Shown: positions 37,667 to 46,416, numbered from the stretch's first letter. The stretch: 64,000 nucleotides of DNA from Enterovibrio baiacu (GCF_004120195.1 NZ_SCHN01000021.1:26813-90812), one strand, 5' to 3'. The notes: a model not told the origin generated them from the sequence alone. Program-made: numbers and translations.

Positions 37667-37690
37667 TTTCTGGAGAATAGCGAGCGACGC

Positions 37691-38008
37691 TCATGACGTC
37701 GTCAACGATTTCGTGGGTTTACTGATTTTAAACAACACACGGTAAAGGGGCATTGCAGGATCAATCGCGCCGAGGGTGCGGCTGCTGACACTGGAGGGGT
37801 TTGCGCCACGAAACCAATATCGGCCGTGCTCATCGCTTTGTTTAAGCGTTTTGATGACACAACCAAAAATGGGATGGGTGAACGCATAGGCAGTGCCGGT
37901 TTGCTTTCTCCACCACGACGGCTCGCGAATGGTGAGCACGAAGTCTGACGATTTATAAAGAGGGAACATGGAATGTCCCTCAACACGAAAGAGTCGGAAT
38001 CCGAGCAT
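37691..38008 (-). CDS. sodX: Nickel-type superoxide dismutase maturation protease (SodX-like)
   Basis: A 105-residue S26-family (signal peptidase-like) protease that removes the N-terminal leader of nickel superoxide dismutase so that its first histidine can bind nickel. The catalytic serine is Ser13 in VEGHSMFP and the likely base is Lys53 in GCVIKTLK. A short C-terminal tail is variable. It lies four bases downstream of sodN in the same operon, the standard arrangement. The protein has no clear membrane anchor. Confidence 0.88.
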   Translation of the reverse strand: MLGFRLFRVEGHSMFPLYKSSDFVLTIREPSWWRKQTGTAYAFTHPIFGCVIKTLKQSDEHGRYWFRGANPSSVSSRTLGAIDPAMPLYRVLFKISKPTKSLTTS

Positions 38009-38012
38009 TGGC

Positions 38013-38519
38013 TTACGGTTTCAAATCAGGGTAAATGATAGGAAGTGACGGCGGGTACGGGCACGTTGCGACGTACGTTGGCACGTCTTTGCTTTGCCAG
38101 AAGATATCGGCAAAGCGGTTCACCTTGTCCAACAGAGCAAGTGCTGCATCTCGGTCAATTTCTTGTTTTGCTTTTGAAGCCAGCATCATGATGTCATGCG
38201 TGAGGCCGTGTATTTCAGGGAACTTATCAAATTGCGGTTGCTTGAAATAATCACCCCAAATGACGCCGATGTCTTCTTTCACCTTGCTGCCATGTTCTTC
38301 TTTTTGCTGCACCAAGCGAACAAAGCGTGCTTGTTGGTTTTGTGACAATTCTGATGTTGGTAGTTCTTCAATCAAATCCAACATGCGGATGATGGTTAGG
38401 ACAGCGATTTGCGCGTGAGAAGGGTCATATATTTTACAAGGAATATCACAATGTGCCGACGCGCGAGTGAACGCTGTTCTTTGGTCTAGCTTATTTAATA
38501 GGGTGTATAACATGTTCAC
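38013..38519 (-). CDS. sodN: Nickel superoxide dismutase
   Basis: A 168-residue precursor of the nickel-containing superoxide dismutase. A 22-residue leader ends RASA and is followed by the nickel hook His23-Cys24-Asp-Ile-Pro-Cys28 and YDP. The rest is a four-helix bundle (AQIAVLTIIRMLDLIE, IHGLTHDIMMLASKAKQEID). Processing before His23 by the adjacent protease gives a mature enzyme of 146 residues that forms a hexamer in known cases. It overlaps the preceding small membrane protein gene by four bases. A Fur box in front of the operon suggests it replaces iron superoxide dismutase when iron is scarce. Confidence 0.95.
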   Translation of the reverse strand: MNMLYTLLNKLDQRTAFTRASAHCDIPCKIYDPSHAQIAVLTIIRMLDLIEELPTSELSQNQQARFVRLVQQKEEHGSKVKEDIGVIWGDYFKQPQFDKFPEIHGLTHDIMMLASKAKQEIDRDAALALLDKVNRFADIFWQSKDVPTYVATCPYPPSLPIIYPDLKP

Positions 38520-38716
38520 TCTCCTTGCTCATGACGTTTTTGATCACGTAGACGACGTAATCCCCAAAAAGCGATTGCACCTGCGCCAATTACAGGCAAT
38601 GCCCATAGAAGATGAATAAGGGAGGCTGACCAATGTCCATGGTCATGACCGGCATGCGCCATCAGCATTGGGCTTACTGTGAATAGGAATGCAAATAGTG
38701 CCAGGCGTTGAGTCAT
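38516..38716 (-). CDS. Small histidine-rich membrane protein of the sodN operon
   Basis: A 66-residue protein with a signal-peptide-like start (RLALFAFLFTVSPMLMA) followed at once by HAGHDHGHW, then one transmembrane helix (LIHLLWALPVIGAGAIAFWGL) and a basic tail. Cleavage after LMA would leave a free N-terminal histidine-rich segment on the periplasmic side. Coupled by four-base overlaps to both neighbours. A role in nickel binding or delivery for SodN is suggested by the histidines and by context, but is not established. I do not recognise a named family with confidence. Confidence 0.75.
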   Translation of the reverse strand: MTQRLALFAFLFTVSPMLMAHAGHDHGHWSASLIHLLWALPVIGAGAIAFWGLRRLRDQKRHEQGE

Positions 38717-39114
38717 TTCACGTTCTCCTTTGTATGCGAAGCAGCGTTCGACGCTACTGATGAATTGATGGCTTTTTCAAATAAACACAACTCGTTTAAT
38801 CCCGTTTGGTAGGCACGCAGCAGTGACACAAAAAACGGATTTTCGGGCGGCGTTTCGCCAAGGGTTTTTTCGAGGATCTCGAGAGGGGTATCCAAATAGA
38901 AACGCGCTTCAGAGTGCTTGTTTTGGAATTGGAATAAGGTTGCAAGGTTATGGTGGCAGGCGAGCCACGCAAAAAGGATGTCACCATTTTGATGTGTGAC
39001 GGGGTTTTCCTTTTCCACGGCATGCAATGCGAGACCATAATGACGTTCCGCATCGACCCAATGTTTGTTGTGAAAACACCGATTTCCGTGTGTGGCGTAC
39101 GCTTTCCAATCCAT
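38713..39114 (-). CDS. TPR-like accessory protein at the head of the sodN operon
   Basis: A 133-residue helical protein from the ATG giving MDWKAYATHGNRCFHNKHWVD. An alternative ATG lies four codons upstream, and the frame continues to 39165 across the Fur box, so the longest form is unlikely. Helical pairs AERHYGLALHAVEKEN and HHNLATLFQFQNKHSEARFYLDTPLEIL look like tetratricopeptide repeats. It has several histidines and cysteines. Overlaps the next gene by four bases. Function unknown; its place suggests a helper in SodN expression or metal loading. Confidence 0.7.
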   Translation of the reverse strand: MDWKAYATHGNRCFHNKHWVDAERHYGLALHAVEKENPVTHQNGDILFAWLACHHNLATLFQFQNKHSEARFYLDTPLEILEKTLGETPPENPFFVSLLRAYQTGLNELCLFEKAINSSVASNAASHTKENVK

Positions 39115-39135
39115 TTTTATAACCATTATGCGAAT

Positions 39136-39154
39136 AGTAATGATTATCATTATT
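39136..39154 (-). promoter_or_regulatory. Fur box before the nickel superoxide dismutase operon
   Basis: AGTAATGATTATCATTATT differs from the 19-base Fur consensus only at the outer bases and the central base, and is nearly palindromic. It lies 21 bases upstream of the first gene, where bound Fur would block the promoter. Confidence 0.85.
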
Positions 39155-39390
39155 GATCGTATCAATGAAAAGTAAAGCCCTTCTTCCTAAGATTTTGCGT
39201 TTATTGCACGACTGGGGCGGATGTTTATGTCGTTTAGGTGTAAGAATTAGGGTAGGTAGCCGCAGTGCCTCGCCGCGAGAATAAGAAATTATTGGTACGA
39301 AGGGGGCATTATGCTAAAGTTGCGCGCTTTTATTTTTGCCGTCAGTGGTTGTACTGAAAGGCCAGATCAAACCTAACACTAGGAATTATT

Positions 39391-39873
39391 TTGACTAATA
39401 ACGACATTCTCCGCCGTATCCGTTATACCTTCGACTTTAAAGATCAGTCTATGGTAGAAATTTTCGCTGCTGCTGATCACGCTGTGACACAAGAGCAAGT
39501 GGTTAACTGGCTTCGCAAGGATGATGATGCGGCTTTTGTTAAAACAACAGATACCGAATTAGCGATTTTCTTGAATGGTTTGATCAACACGAAACGTGGC
39601 AAACGTGAAGGTGCACAACCTGAGCCTGAGAAGCGTTTGAACAACAACATGATTTTGATGAAGTTGCGTATCGCGTTGAACATGAAAGCAGAAGACGTGA
39701 TCGAAACGTTGGAGCTGATGGATTTCCGCTTAAGCAAGCATGAGCTGAGTGCGTTCTCACGTAAAGCAGACAACAAACACTACCGTGAGTGTAAAGATCA
39801 GATCCTGCGTAACTTCCTGATGGGTATTCAACGTAAACTTCGTCCAGAAGATACGCAAGACGCCGACGCATAA
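39391..39873 (+). CDS. yehS: DUF1456 family protein YehS
   Basis: A 160-residue protein from TTG, ten bases after AGGAATT, beginning MTNNDILRRIRYTFDFKD like E. coli YehS. Two copies of the DUF1456 unit are visible: residues about 3-60 (NNDILRRIRYTFDFKDQSMVEIF) and about 72-140 (NNNMILMKLRIALNMKAEDVIETL). Molecular function is unknown. It is a core-genome gene, which argues that at least this part of the inter-tRNA segment is not recent foreign DNA. Confidence 0.92.
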   Translation: MTNNDILRRIRYTFDFKDQSMVEIFAAADHAVTQEQVVNWLRKDDDAAFVKTTDTELAIFLNGLINTKRGKREGAQPEPEKRLNNNMILMKLRIALNMKAEDVIETLELMDFRLSKHELSAFSRKADNKHYRECKDQILRNFLMGIQRKLRPEDTQDADA

Positions 39874-39970
39874 TTTCATTCGCGAGCTACTGTCCTCCAT
39901 TCTTTGGCTGTGAAAGTTGCTCGCGTTTTGCTTTTCCATTCCCCCGCGTTCTGATTTTCCTAATATAGTG

Positions 39971-41227
39971 ATGTGCACGATGTCGCTCTCAACGTCTAAC
40001 ACCTTTTCAACTTTGCCATTATCGCCAGCCGCTGTTGCTGCGCTGCCTGTGCAATGCAATGCACCTACATCAATTCAATCACTCGCGATTCCTGCAATTA
40101 GCGCCCGTAAGGATGTGCTTGCGATCGCGCAAACAGGCAGTGGTAAAACGTTGGCATACGGCTTACCGTTGCTCGACAGTGCTCAAGTATCGGATTCGCC
40201 AACGTGTAAGTTGGTATTGGTGCCAACGCGCGAACTGGCTACACAGGTCAACGAAGCATTGTCGCCGATTGCGACTGCATTAAACCTCTCTACCGTTGTG
40301 ATTTGTGGTGGCGTTGAAAAAGAGCCGCAAATTGAACGTCTTTTAACGAAGCCTGAGCTTGTTATTGCAACACCAGGTCGATTGAATGCGTTGTTGAAAG
40401 ACGGGGCTGTCGATACATCAATCATTGATAGCGTTGTGCTTGATGAGGCTGACCGCTTGGTTGATATGGGGTTCTGGCCTGATGTCGAAAGCATCTTGGC
40501 GGTGATCCCTGTGCCGCGCCAAACACTGCTGTTTTCCGCAACCTTGCCAGAAGAATTAGAAGCGTCAATGGAAGGGCTGTTAAACAGTCCCGCAACCATT
40601 TTTGCCAGTGCAACAAACAGTGTTGTGAAGCAGATTGAAGAGCGCCTATATCTTGTAAACAAAGGCAGTAAAGCCAATGTGTTGATTGACCAAATCAAAC
40701 AACATAATTGGCAGCAAGTATTGGTTTTCATTAGTGCGCGTGATAATGCTGATGCATTGTGTAAGAAGCTAAACAAAGCGGGCGTTACCTCCGCTGCGTT
40801 ACACGGTGACAAAGCGCAGACTGAGCGTGAACTCACCCTTGCTGCGTTTAAAGAGAAAAAGGTGCAAGTGCTTATCGCGACCGATCTCCTGGCGCGCGGT
40901 ATACATATCGACCACCTGCCTGTGGTGGTTAACTTCGATGTGCCATTGAGCCCAGCCGTTTACGTGCACCGCGTGGGTCGTACCGCAAGGGCAGGAGAGC
41001 AAGGACTTGCGATTTCGCTGGTTTGTCATGGCGAGACGGATTACCTACAAGCCATTCGCAACATGACCAAGCGTGAGCTGCCTCTGCAAGAGCTGGATGC
41101 GTTTCCTGTCACTGACAAACCGTCGACGGGTAACAGCAAACGCGCGCCACGCGATAAACAAGCTAATCGTCGTACTTCCCAGAAAAGCAGCATTAAGCAG
41201 TTCAAGAGTAAGCCAAAGCGTCGCTAA
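39971..41227 (+). CDS. DEAD-box ATP-dependent RNA helicase
   Basis: A 418-residue DEAD-box helicase from MCTMSLST (a second ATG three codons later is equally possible). Motifs are Q motif region (CNAPTSIQSLAIPAI), Walker A (AQTGSGKTLA), PTRELATQV, GGVEKEPQ, TPGRL, VLDEADRL, SATLP, LLARGIHIDHLPVVVNFD and HRVGRTARAG. The basic C-terminal tail (SKRAPRDKQANRRTSQ...KPKRR) probably binds RNA. It lacks the DbpA C-terminal domain and is nearer the RhlE/SrmB group; I cannot assign one name. Confidence 0.9.
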   Translation: MCTMSLSTSNTFSTLPLSPAAVAALPVQCNAPTSIQSLAIPAISARKDVLAIAQTGSGKTLAYGLPLLDSAQVSDSPTCKLVLVPTRELATQVNEALSPIATALNLSTVVICGGVEKEPQIERLLTKPELVIATPGRLNALLKDGAVDTSIIDSVVLDEADRLVDMGFWPDVESILAVIPVPRQTLLFSATLPEELEASMEGLLNSPATIFASATNSVVKQIEERLYLVNKGSKANVLIDQIKQHNWQQVLVFISARDNADALCKKLNKAGVTSAALHGDKAQTERELTLAAFKEKKVQVLIATDLLARGIHIDHLPVVVNFDVPLSPAVYVHRVGRTARAGEQGLAISLVCHGETDYLQAIRNMTKRELPLQELDAFPVTDKPSTGNSKRAPRDKQANRRTSQKSSIKQFKSKPKRR

Positions 41228-41292
41228 TTTCGCCACTCTCTGATGGGGTGCTCAAATGCTGAACGAGTAAACCGAGTTTACGGCTTAAAGCA

Positions 41293-41321
41293 TTGACCCT
41301 GCATAGGGAAATCATTATAGT
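41293..41321 (+). promoter_or_regulatory. Promoter of tRNA-Ser copy 2
   Basis: TTGACC (41293) and TATAGT (41316) with a 17-base spacer. The downstream TAGCGCCCCGTTGAGAC resembles the same stretch at copy 1. Confidence 0.75.
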
Positions 41322-41369
41322 AGCGCCCCGTTGAGACGAACTGCATCGCATTCGGCTTGATGAAAATTA

Positions 41370-41457
41370 GGTGAGTTGTCCGAGTGGCTGAAGGAGCACG
41401 CCTGGAAAGTGTGTATACGGCAACGTATCGAGAGTTCGAATCTCTCACTCACCGCCA
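41370..41457 (+). tRNA. tRNA-Ser (anticodon GGA), copy 2
   Basis: An 88-base gene identical to the copy at 27730: acceptor GGTGAGT / ACTCACC, anticodon GGA at 41404-41406, long variable arm, encoded CCA at the end. Confidence 0.98.
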
Positions 41458-41463
41458 CATTCT

Positions 41464-41491
41464 AAAGCCCCAGCAGAAATGCTGGGGCTTT
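41464..41491 (+). terminator. Terminator of tRNA-Ser copy 2
   Basis: A 12-bp perfect stem AAAGCCCCAGCA / TGCTGGGGCTTT with a GAAA loop and following T run. Same design as copy 1 but different stem sequence. Confidence 0.94.
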
Positions 41492-41524
41492 TTCGTTTCT
41501 GGCTTATGAAAAACGCAGTGACGA

Positions 41525-41588
41525 GTAATCTCTCACTCACCGCCATATTTGGAACTCGAGCAGAGATACTCGGGTTTTCTCGTTTCTG
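41525..41588 (+). pseudogene. Remnant of a third tRNA-Ser gene with its terminator
   Basis: TAATCTCTCACTCACCGCCA repeats the last 19 bases of tRNA-Ser, including CCA. A terminator hairpin (AACTCGAG / CTCGGGTT) and CGTTTCTGGC follow, as after the intact copies. The 5' four fifths of the tRNA are missing, so it cannot be functional. Confidence 0.8.
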
Positions 41589-41701
41589 GCATATCGAAAT
41601 GTCACGAAATCCGTTAATTTCCCGCATGTTATCGTCAATGCCTCTATAGTTGGTAAAGACGATCGAATTCTCCTGAGTAGTGTGATGTTCTAAGGATAGA
41701 C

Positions 41702-42589
41702 ATGCAGTTATCACGACTAAAACCCATGGCGGTGTTTGCTGCCGTGGTCAAAACAGGCAATTTTAGCCGAGCAGGGAAGTTACTCGGGATTAGCCGCCCC
41801 GCAGTGAGCGCGCAAATTCAAAAGCTGGAAGAGAGCCTGTCGGTTAGGCTTATCCAACGCACTACCCGCAGTGTTTCCCTGACCCAAGATGGCGCGCGTT
41901 TGCTGCCGTTGGCGGAGTCGGTATTGTCCTCGCTGATTGATATTGATGACGTACTGACGCGAGATAAGCCCAAAGGCCCAATCCGTGTAACCGCAACGTT
42001 AGACATCATGAAATCTTGGCTTGCTCCCAAGCTAGAAGCCTTCACGCTGCAATATCCTGACATCACGTTTGATTTGGTTATGACAGACCAAAAGATTGAT
42101 CTCATTGAAAATCAGATTGATTTAGCCATTCGTGTGTCTCGACTCAATGAGCAAGATTTTGTCGCGCGACCCGTGTTCGATGATCAACTCGCCATCTATG
42201 CATCGCCAGACTATCTCGACGCATTGCATGAGCCAATCACAGAGCAAAATGTAGAGCACTGTCGCTGGATTGTGCTTGAGCAGTTAATGCCCAACCGCAC
42301 GGTGAATTTGATGAAGGGTGAAGAAACCTTGAGGTTTCAGCCGAGTCGCTACGACATCGTCAATTCGCCAAGCATGCTCAATGAATTGGTGGTAGCGGGA
42401 CGAGGTTTAGGCTGTTTAATTTATCAAAACGTTCAACATCTTTTGCGGGAAGGGAAAGTCGTGCCCGTCTTGCCTGAGTGGCATGGTGATAGCTTAACCT
42501 GTTACTTGCTGTACCCCAGTCGTCAGCATATTCCGATGCGTTTACGGCTATTTATCGATTACCTATTGGAAAGTCGCGACAAGATTTGA
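41702..42589 (+). CDS. LysR-family transcriptional regulator
   Basis: A 295-residue LysR regulator with helix-turn-helix FSRAGKLLGISRPAVSAQIQKLEESLSVRLIQRTTRSVSLT and a C-terminal effector domain (GPIRVTATLDIMKSWLAPKLEAFTLQYPDITFDL) of the type found in AaeR/DmlR-like regulators. The ribosome site AAGGATAG precedes the ATG. The downstream neighbour, a SnoaL-like gene, is convergent, so the target cannot be read from divergence. Regulon unknown. Confidence 0.9.
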   Translation: MQLSRLKPMAVFAAVVKTGNFSRAGKLLGISRPAVSAQIQKLEESLSVRLIQRTTRSVSLTQDGARLLPLAESVLSSLIDIDDVLTRDKPKGPIRVTATLDIMKSWLAPKLEAFTLQYPDITFDLVMTDQKIDLIENQIDLAIRVSRLNEQDFVARPVFDDQLAIYASPDYLDALHEPITEQNVEHCRWIVLEQLMPNRTVNLMKGEETLRFQPSRYDIVNSPSMLNELVVAGRGLGCLIYQNVQHLLREGKVVPVLPEWHGDSLTCYLLYPSRQHIPMRLRLFIDYLLESRDKI

Positions 42590-42591
42590 GC

Positions 42592-42624
42592 AAAAAAAAA
42601 GCCCATGCGTTATCGCATCGGGCT
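42592..42624 (-). terminator. Terminator after the SnoaL-like gene
   Basis: On the minus strand, AGCCC.GATGCG / CGCATGGGCT with one bulged base is followed by nine T residues. It lies between two convergent genes; the T run serves the minus-strand gene. Confidence 0.85.
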
Positions 42625-42654
42625 CTTGCCACAAGAGGGAGGGTTGTAGCAATA

Positions 42655-43065
42655 CTAAACAGACCAGAAAGTATCCTCAGCTTTCTGATCTTCGGAAAAT
42701 AGCCAAACTTCCATGATGTATCCGCCGTCTATGCGAAAAAGGTGCGTGCCTTTCATTGAAATCGAAAGGTTGCCGCTGGAGGCCGTGGTGTGAACGGGAA
42801 CAGAAACGAGGTTGCCGTTTGCCATGAGTGAACCGTCAGGCTTGATGGCATAGGAATTATCGGTCACGTTTTTCATTCTCTGAAGCATTGCCGCGACACG
42901 CCCAAATCCTATTTTGTCACCCGAGAAAGGGTTACGGCCCGGCTGATGCCAGAGCGCGTTTCTATCAAACAGCAATGCCAGCCCTGTCATGTCTTCGCTT
43001 TTCAGCGCGTCAAAATAAGCAGCAACAACGGTCCGATTTTCTTTCTCTGTTACCGCGGTATTCAT
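42655..43065 (-). CDS. SnoaL/NTF2-like family protein
   Basis: A 136-residue protein with the cone-shaped NTF2-like fold. It has an N-terminal helix pair (RTVVAAYFDALKSEDMTGLALLFDRNALWHQPGRNPFSG) and curved beta-sheet strands (SISMKGTHLFRIDGGYIMEVWLFSED). The family includes ketosteroid isomerase-like enzymes, polyketide cyclases and pure binding proteins; no function can be chosen here. The ribosome site AAGGATG precedes the ATG. Confidence 0.82.
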   Translation of the reverse strand: MNTAVTEKENRTVVAAYFDALKSEDMTGLALLFDRNALWHQPGRNPFSGDKIGFGRVAAMLQRMKNVTDNSYAIKPDGSLMANGNLVSVPVHTTASSGNLSISMKGTHLFRIDGGYIMEVWLFSEDQKAEDTFWSV

Positions 43066-43500
43066 TGTTTAACATCCTTAATAAACATGAACGGGGAAAC
43101 TGTATCGCGAGATATACGCTTTATTTGCAGAGTGTAAGCGTATGAAAGCGCTTGCTAATAAAGTGAGTTAGAAGATATATCGAGTGTGACAAGCTGATAA
43201 GGGGCGTAATTGAGACTAGATTGGTACGAATAGTTGACAAGTAAATCGTTTACAACGTCGTCATCCTGCACCATTTCTCGTCTTGCGACCGATCGCTCAT
43301 TGTTTTATTTCTGGGAATATTAGGCGTAACATCTTTGCGACCGATGAAAGAAAAGCAAATTCGAGCAGGCTTCCCTCATTCCCTAGCCAAAAGCTGTTCT
43401 ACAGTAACTACGTATTTGCTGACCATAGATGATTCAAGGACGACGGCTTCCTTCCCGCCTCTATGTTTCTCTAACAGGGAGTCTTACGACAGGTGTATGT
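43066..43500. other. Gene-free stretch before the DyP peroxidase
   Basis: 435 bases with no supported gene. TTGACA at 43234 overlaps the start of a small palindrome GTAAATCGTTTAC (43241-43253) that could be an operator, but no good -10 follows. Short frames here lack family resemblance or ribosome sites. Confidence 0.45.
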
Positions 43501-44439
43501 ATGAACGAACTAGCAATTCTCGCGCAACCGGGTGTCCTAACCAATCCAACCTCACACGTTGAATACCTGACGTTTACGTTAAAAGACCAATGGCTAAACC
43601 TTGATGACATTGGGGATGCCCTAAGCCAGTTGCCTGGTATCGAGAAATCCATTCGACAAAAAGATCCTTCCGCTGGTTTAACCATGACGATGGGTTTTTC
43701 TGCGAATGCGTGGCCAAGCCTATTTCCCGATGTAAACCCGCCAGCCGAATTGCGTGCATTTACTGAAATGCAAAATGGTGAGCGTCATTTCCCGTCAACG
43801 GCGGGAGATATTTTCTTGATGGTGAAATCTGAACGGATTGATTTGAACTTCCAAGTGGCGAAGCATGCGGCCAAGGCGCTATCAGGTATTGCTGATTTGG
43901 TTGAGGATATTCAAGGCTATAAATACCTCGATAACCGCGACATGATCGACTTTGTGGATGGCACGGAAAACCCCGTGGATGACGAGCGTGTTGAATCCGT
44001 GCTTATTGGCACAGGTGATGATTACCAAGGCGGCAGTTACCTCACCGTGCAGCGGTATGTTGATCGTCAGGGTTTATGGGACGAGCAATCAACGGAACAC
44101 CAAGAAAAAGTCATTGGCCGTACAAAGATGGACGACATTGAACTGAGTGATGCGGAGAAGCCTGCTTGGGCGCACAATGAAAAGAGTAAGGTCGAGATGG
44201 AGGGGGAAGAAGTCAAAATGTTGCGTCAAAATCGCCCTTACGGCAATGCCATTGAACATGGCACCATGTTCGTGGGTTTTGCATCGACCGCGTCTTTGAT
44301 TGAAACGTCGTTAAGGCAAATGATCACCGCCGATGAAGATGGTAACTACGACCGATTGTTGGATTATGTCGAAGCAAAAACCGGGGCGAATTATTTTATT
44401 CCACCGCAGTCTTTTATCGATGACCATTTTGACGATTGA
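43501..44439 (+). CDS. Dyp-type (dye-decolourising) heme peroxidase
   Basis: A 312-residue heme peroxidase from the ATG giving MNELAILAQPGVLTNP; the frame is open upstream without support. The family signature FVDGTENP (catalytic Asp153) and the proximal heme-ligand histidine (His225 in WAHNEKSK) are present. LRQNRPYGNAIEHGTMFVGFA follows, as in YfeX-like members. These enzymes use hydrogen peroxide to oxidise porphyrinogens, dyes or aromatic compounds. No signal peptide or encapsulin gene is nearby, so it is probably cytoplasmic. Confidence 0.93.
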   Translation: MNELAILAQPGVLTNPTSHVEYLTFTLKDQWLNLDDIGDALSQLPGIEKSIRQKDPSAGLTMTMGFSANAWPSLFPDVNPPAELRAFTEMQNGERHFPSTAGDIFLMVKSERIDLNFQVAKHAAKALSGIADLVEDIQGYKYLDNRDMIDFVDGTENPVDDERVESVLIGTGDDYQGGSYLTVQRYVDRQGLWDEQSTEHQEKVIGRTKMDDIELSDAEKPAWAHNEKSKVEMEGEEVKMLRQNRPYGNAIEHGTMFVGFASTASLIETSLRQMITADEDGNYDRLLDYVEAKTGANYFIPPQSFIDDHFDD

Positions 44440-44545
44440 TAAGTGTTTTACCCATGTTAGATGAAGAGGTATTCACTGCGGGTGAGTTGGCTGGCATTGT
44501 AATCACGATGCCAGTCGACGCTTATCTAAAGGACTTCGTTTTAAG

Positions 44546-46145
44546 CTAGGTTTTAAACTGCTCGATAAGGGTTGCCAACTCGGTTGATTGTTGGCTCAGA
44601 CCATTGCTGACACTGTGTGTGCTTGTGATTGCCTCTGTGAGAGTTTGGCTACCGCGCTTTAGTACTTGTCGTCGCTCCGTCAGCTGGGCTAGCTCTCTGT
44701 GCTGAGATTTGATCGCAGATTCTACAACAACACTGCGTTTCTCCAACCCCTCAAAGGTTTGGCTCATTGCGCTCAGATGATGTTGAAGTTCAACGCTTGC
44801 TTTTTGGTTGTTTTCGCTGGCCAGTTTAGTGTCCCCAAGAAGCCGGCTGGCGGCTTCCACACTGTTTATGAGCTCAATTAATCCAGGCGCGAATGTCACC
44901 TGTTGACTCAGAAGTACGCTGAGAAAGACTGCGCACTTCGTCTGCGACAACGGCGAATCCTCGGCCATATTCACCGGCTCTTGCTGCTTCAATCGCTGCA
45001 TTTAATGCGAGTAAATTTGTTTGTTCCGCAATGCTTTCAATCACGTCCATCACACTCGCGATTTTCTTGCTTGTGTCGGTGAGACCTTGCATGGTCGATT
45101 CTACGTTGCTGACGGTGGTAACGCTGTATGCGATCGATTTTTCTGTCGCCGTCATGTGCGATTGCAGCTCATTGTTGCCGGCAACGAGGTCGCCAATAGA
45201 TTCCCTGGTTTGCTGTATGGCTGATGCAATGTCCGTGGTTGCTGTATCCATCACGGTGAGAGAGTGAGCGACCTCTGTGATCTGATCTTGTGTGTCTTTA
45301 TTGATGGTCGATACGGTCTGATGTTGTTGGTCTAGCGTGCCTGATTGCTTGTCGAGTTCACCGGTTCTGGTTTGGATATTGGTGACAAACTGATTGAATT
45401 TTTCGAGCAGGTTGTTGGTTGCCAGCGCGACGGCAGAAACCTCATCGCAATATTTGTCTTCAATTCTGACGGTAAGGTCTGAGTGTGAGTCTATTCCAGT
45501 GAGTGCTCTAGCGATACGTTTTAACCTTAATATCACGGTTTTCGTTAACCAAAGCATCAAAGAAAATGCAACCAGCAATGAGAGGCTAATAGCCCCAAAA
45601 ATGACGTTCGCTTGCTGATCAAGAAATTGAATCAATCCATTGGCGGAGGCATGTGCGTTTGTTTGTCGCTCGAAGAGCTTTTCATCTATTGAAACAAGAA
45701 TAGGGTCAACGCTTGGATACATATCAAAGTCAACCAAGCGACCCGCGTCGTAATAGCTCTTATTTTCAATCGCTTTCTCGAATTTTTGAATGTAAGTATC
45801 GATCTTCTCCTTATTCGCCTGGTTCTCCTCTCGCCAAAGCGTTAATGAAGGGTATTGAGAAAGCTCTTGCCAACGGTATTCATAATTCGTTTTAAAAGCC
45901 TCGAATTGAGGTTCCACTTCATTCCAAAACAACAACTGTGCTTTGACTTTTTGAGAGAGTGTGACCAAAGCACGATGGTCGCGCTCCAGTGCCATCAGGG
46001 TCCAGACTTCGGGCAGCTTTTTGTTCACATATTCGAAGTAAGCGTCGGATGATCGCGATGAGGTCCAAAGGGCCAACCCACCCATGGCGATGGTGAGTGA
46101 TGTGAAGAATAAAAATGCAATCAGAAGACGCTGACGTATGCTCAT
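44546..46145 (-). pseudogene. Methyl-accepting chemotaxis protein, frameshifted
   Basis: The 5' frame (46145 to 44874) encodes 423 residues. They include two membrane helices (about 7-28 and 183-205), a periplasmic helical-bundle sensor, HAMP, and the signalling hairpin [42 protein letters not shown]. It then ends prematurely at DIRAWIN. The rest of the signalling domain continues in another frame (ELINSVEAASRLL...LATLIEQF) down to 44546. One extra base in AATTAATT around 44876-44883 explains the shift; removing it restores AWINELINSV. Either a true inactivating mutation or a sequencing error. Confidence 0.88.
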
Positions 46146-46416
46146 AAAAACGGCCTAACATAGGAATACTATGCCGCTAACCTAATTTGGGCTTATGTCA
46201 GAAGAGTTACAAATCTATCACTAGGCAAGTCTGTAGGAAGATATGAGCCTTTTGTCGCGATTATTTGTATTTTTAAGGTTTTATTTACTCATAAGGCTGC
46301 GATGAAAGTCACTCTCCCATTAATTGCATTTCGATGAAATCAGAGGTTCGACCCCAAACCATGAGCATAGAATGTGGTGTTAGGCTAAATATGTTGCAAG
46401 AAAAAATAGGCATTGA

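Noticed and set aside
27818..41369. Classic tRNA-integrated genomic island
   Set aside because: No integrase, transposase or phage gene is present, and yehS and the helicase look like core genes; duplication of tRNA genes is simpler.
43335..43562. Short plus-strand frame before the DyP peroxidase
   Set aside because: It overlaps the peroxidase start in another frame and lacks a ribosome site or recognisable domain.
44870..44890. Programmed ribosomal frameshift in the chemoreceptor
   Set aside because: There is no slippery heptamer or downstream pseudoknot-like structure, and chemoreceptors are not known to use frameshifting.
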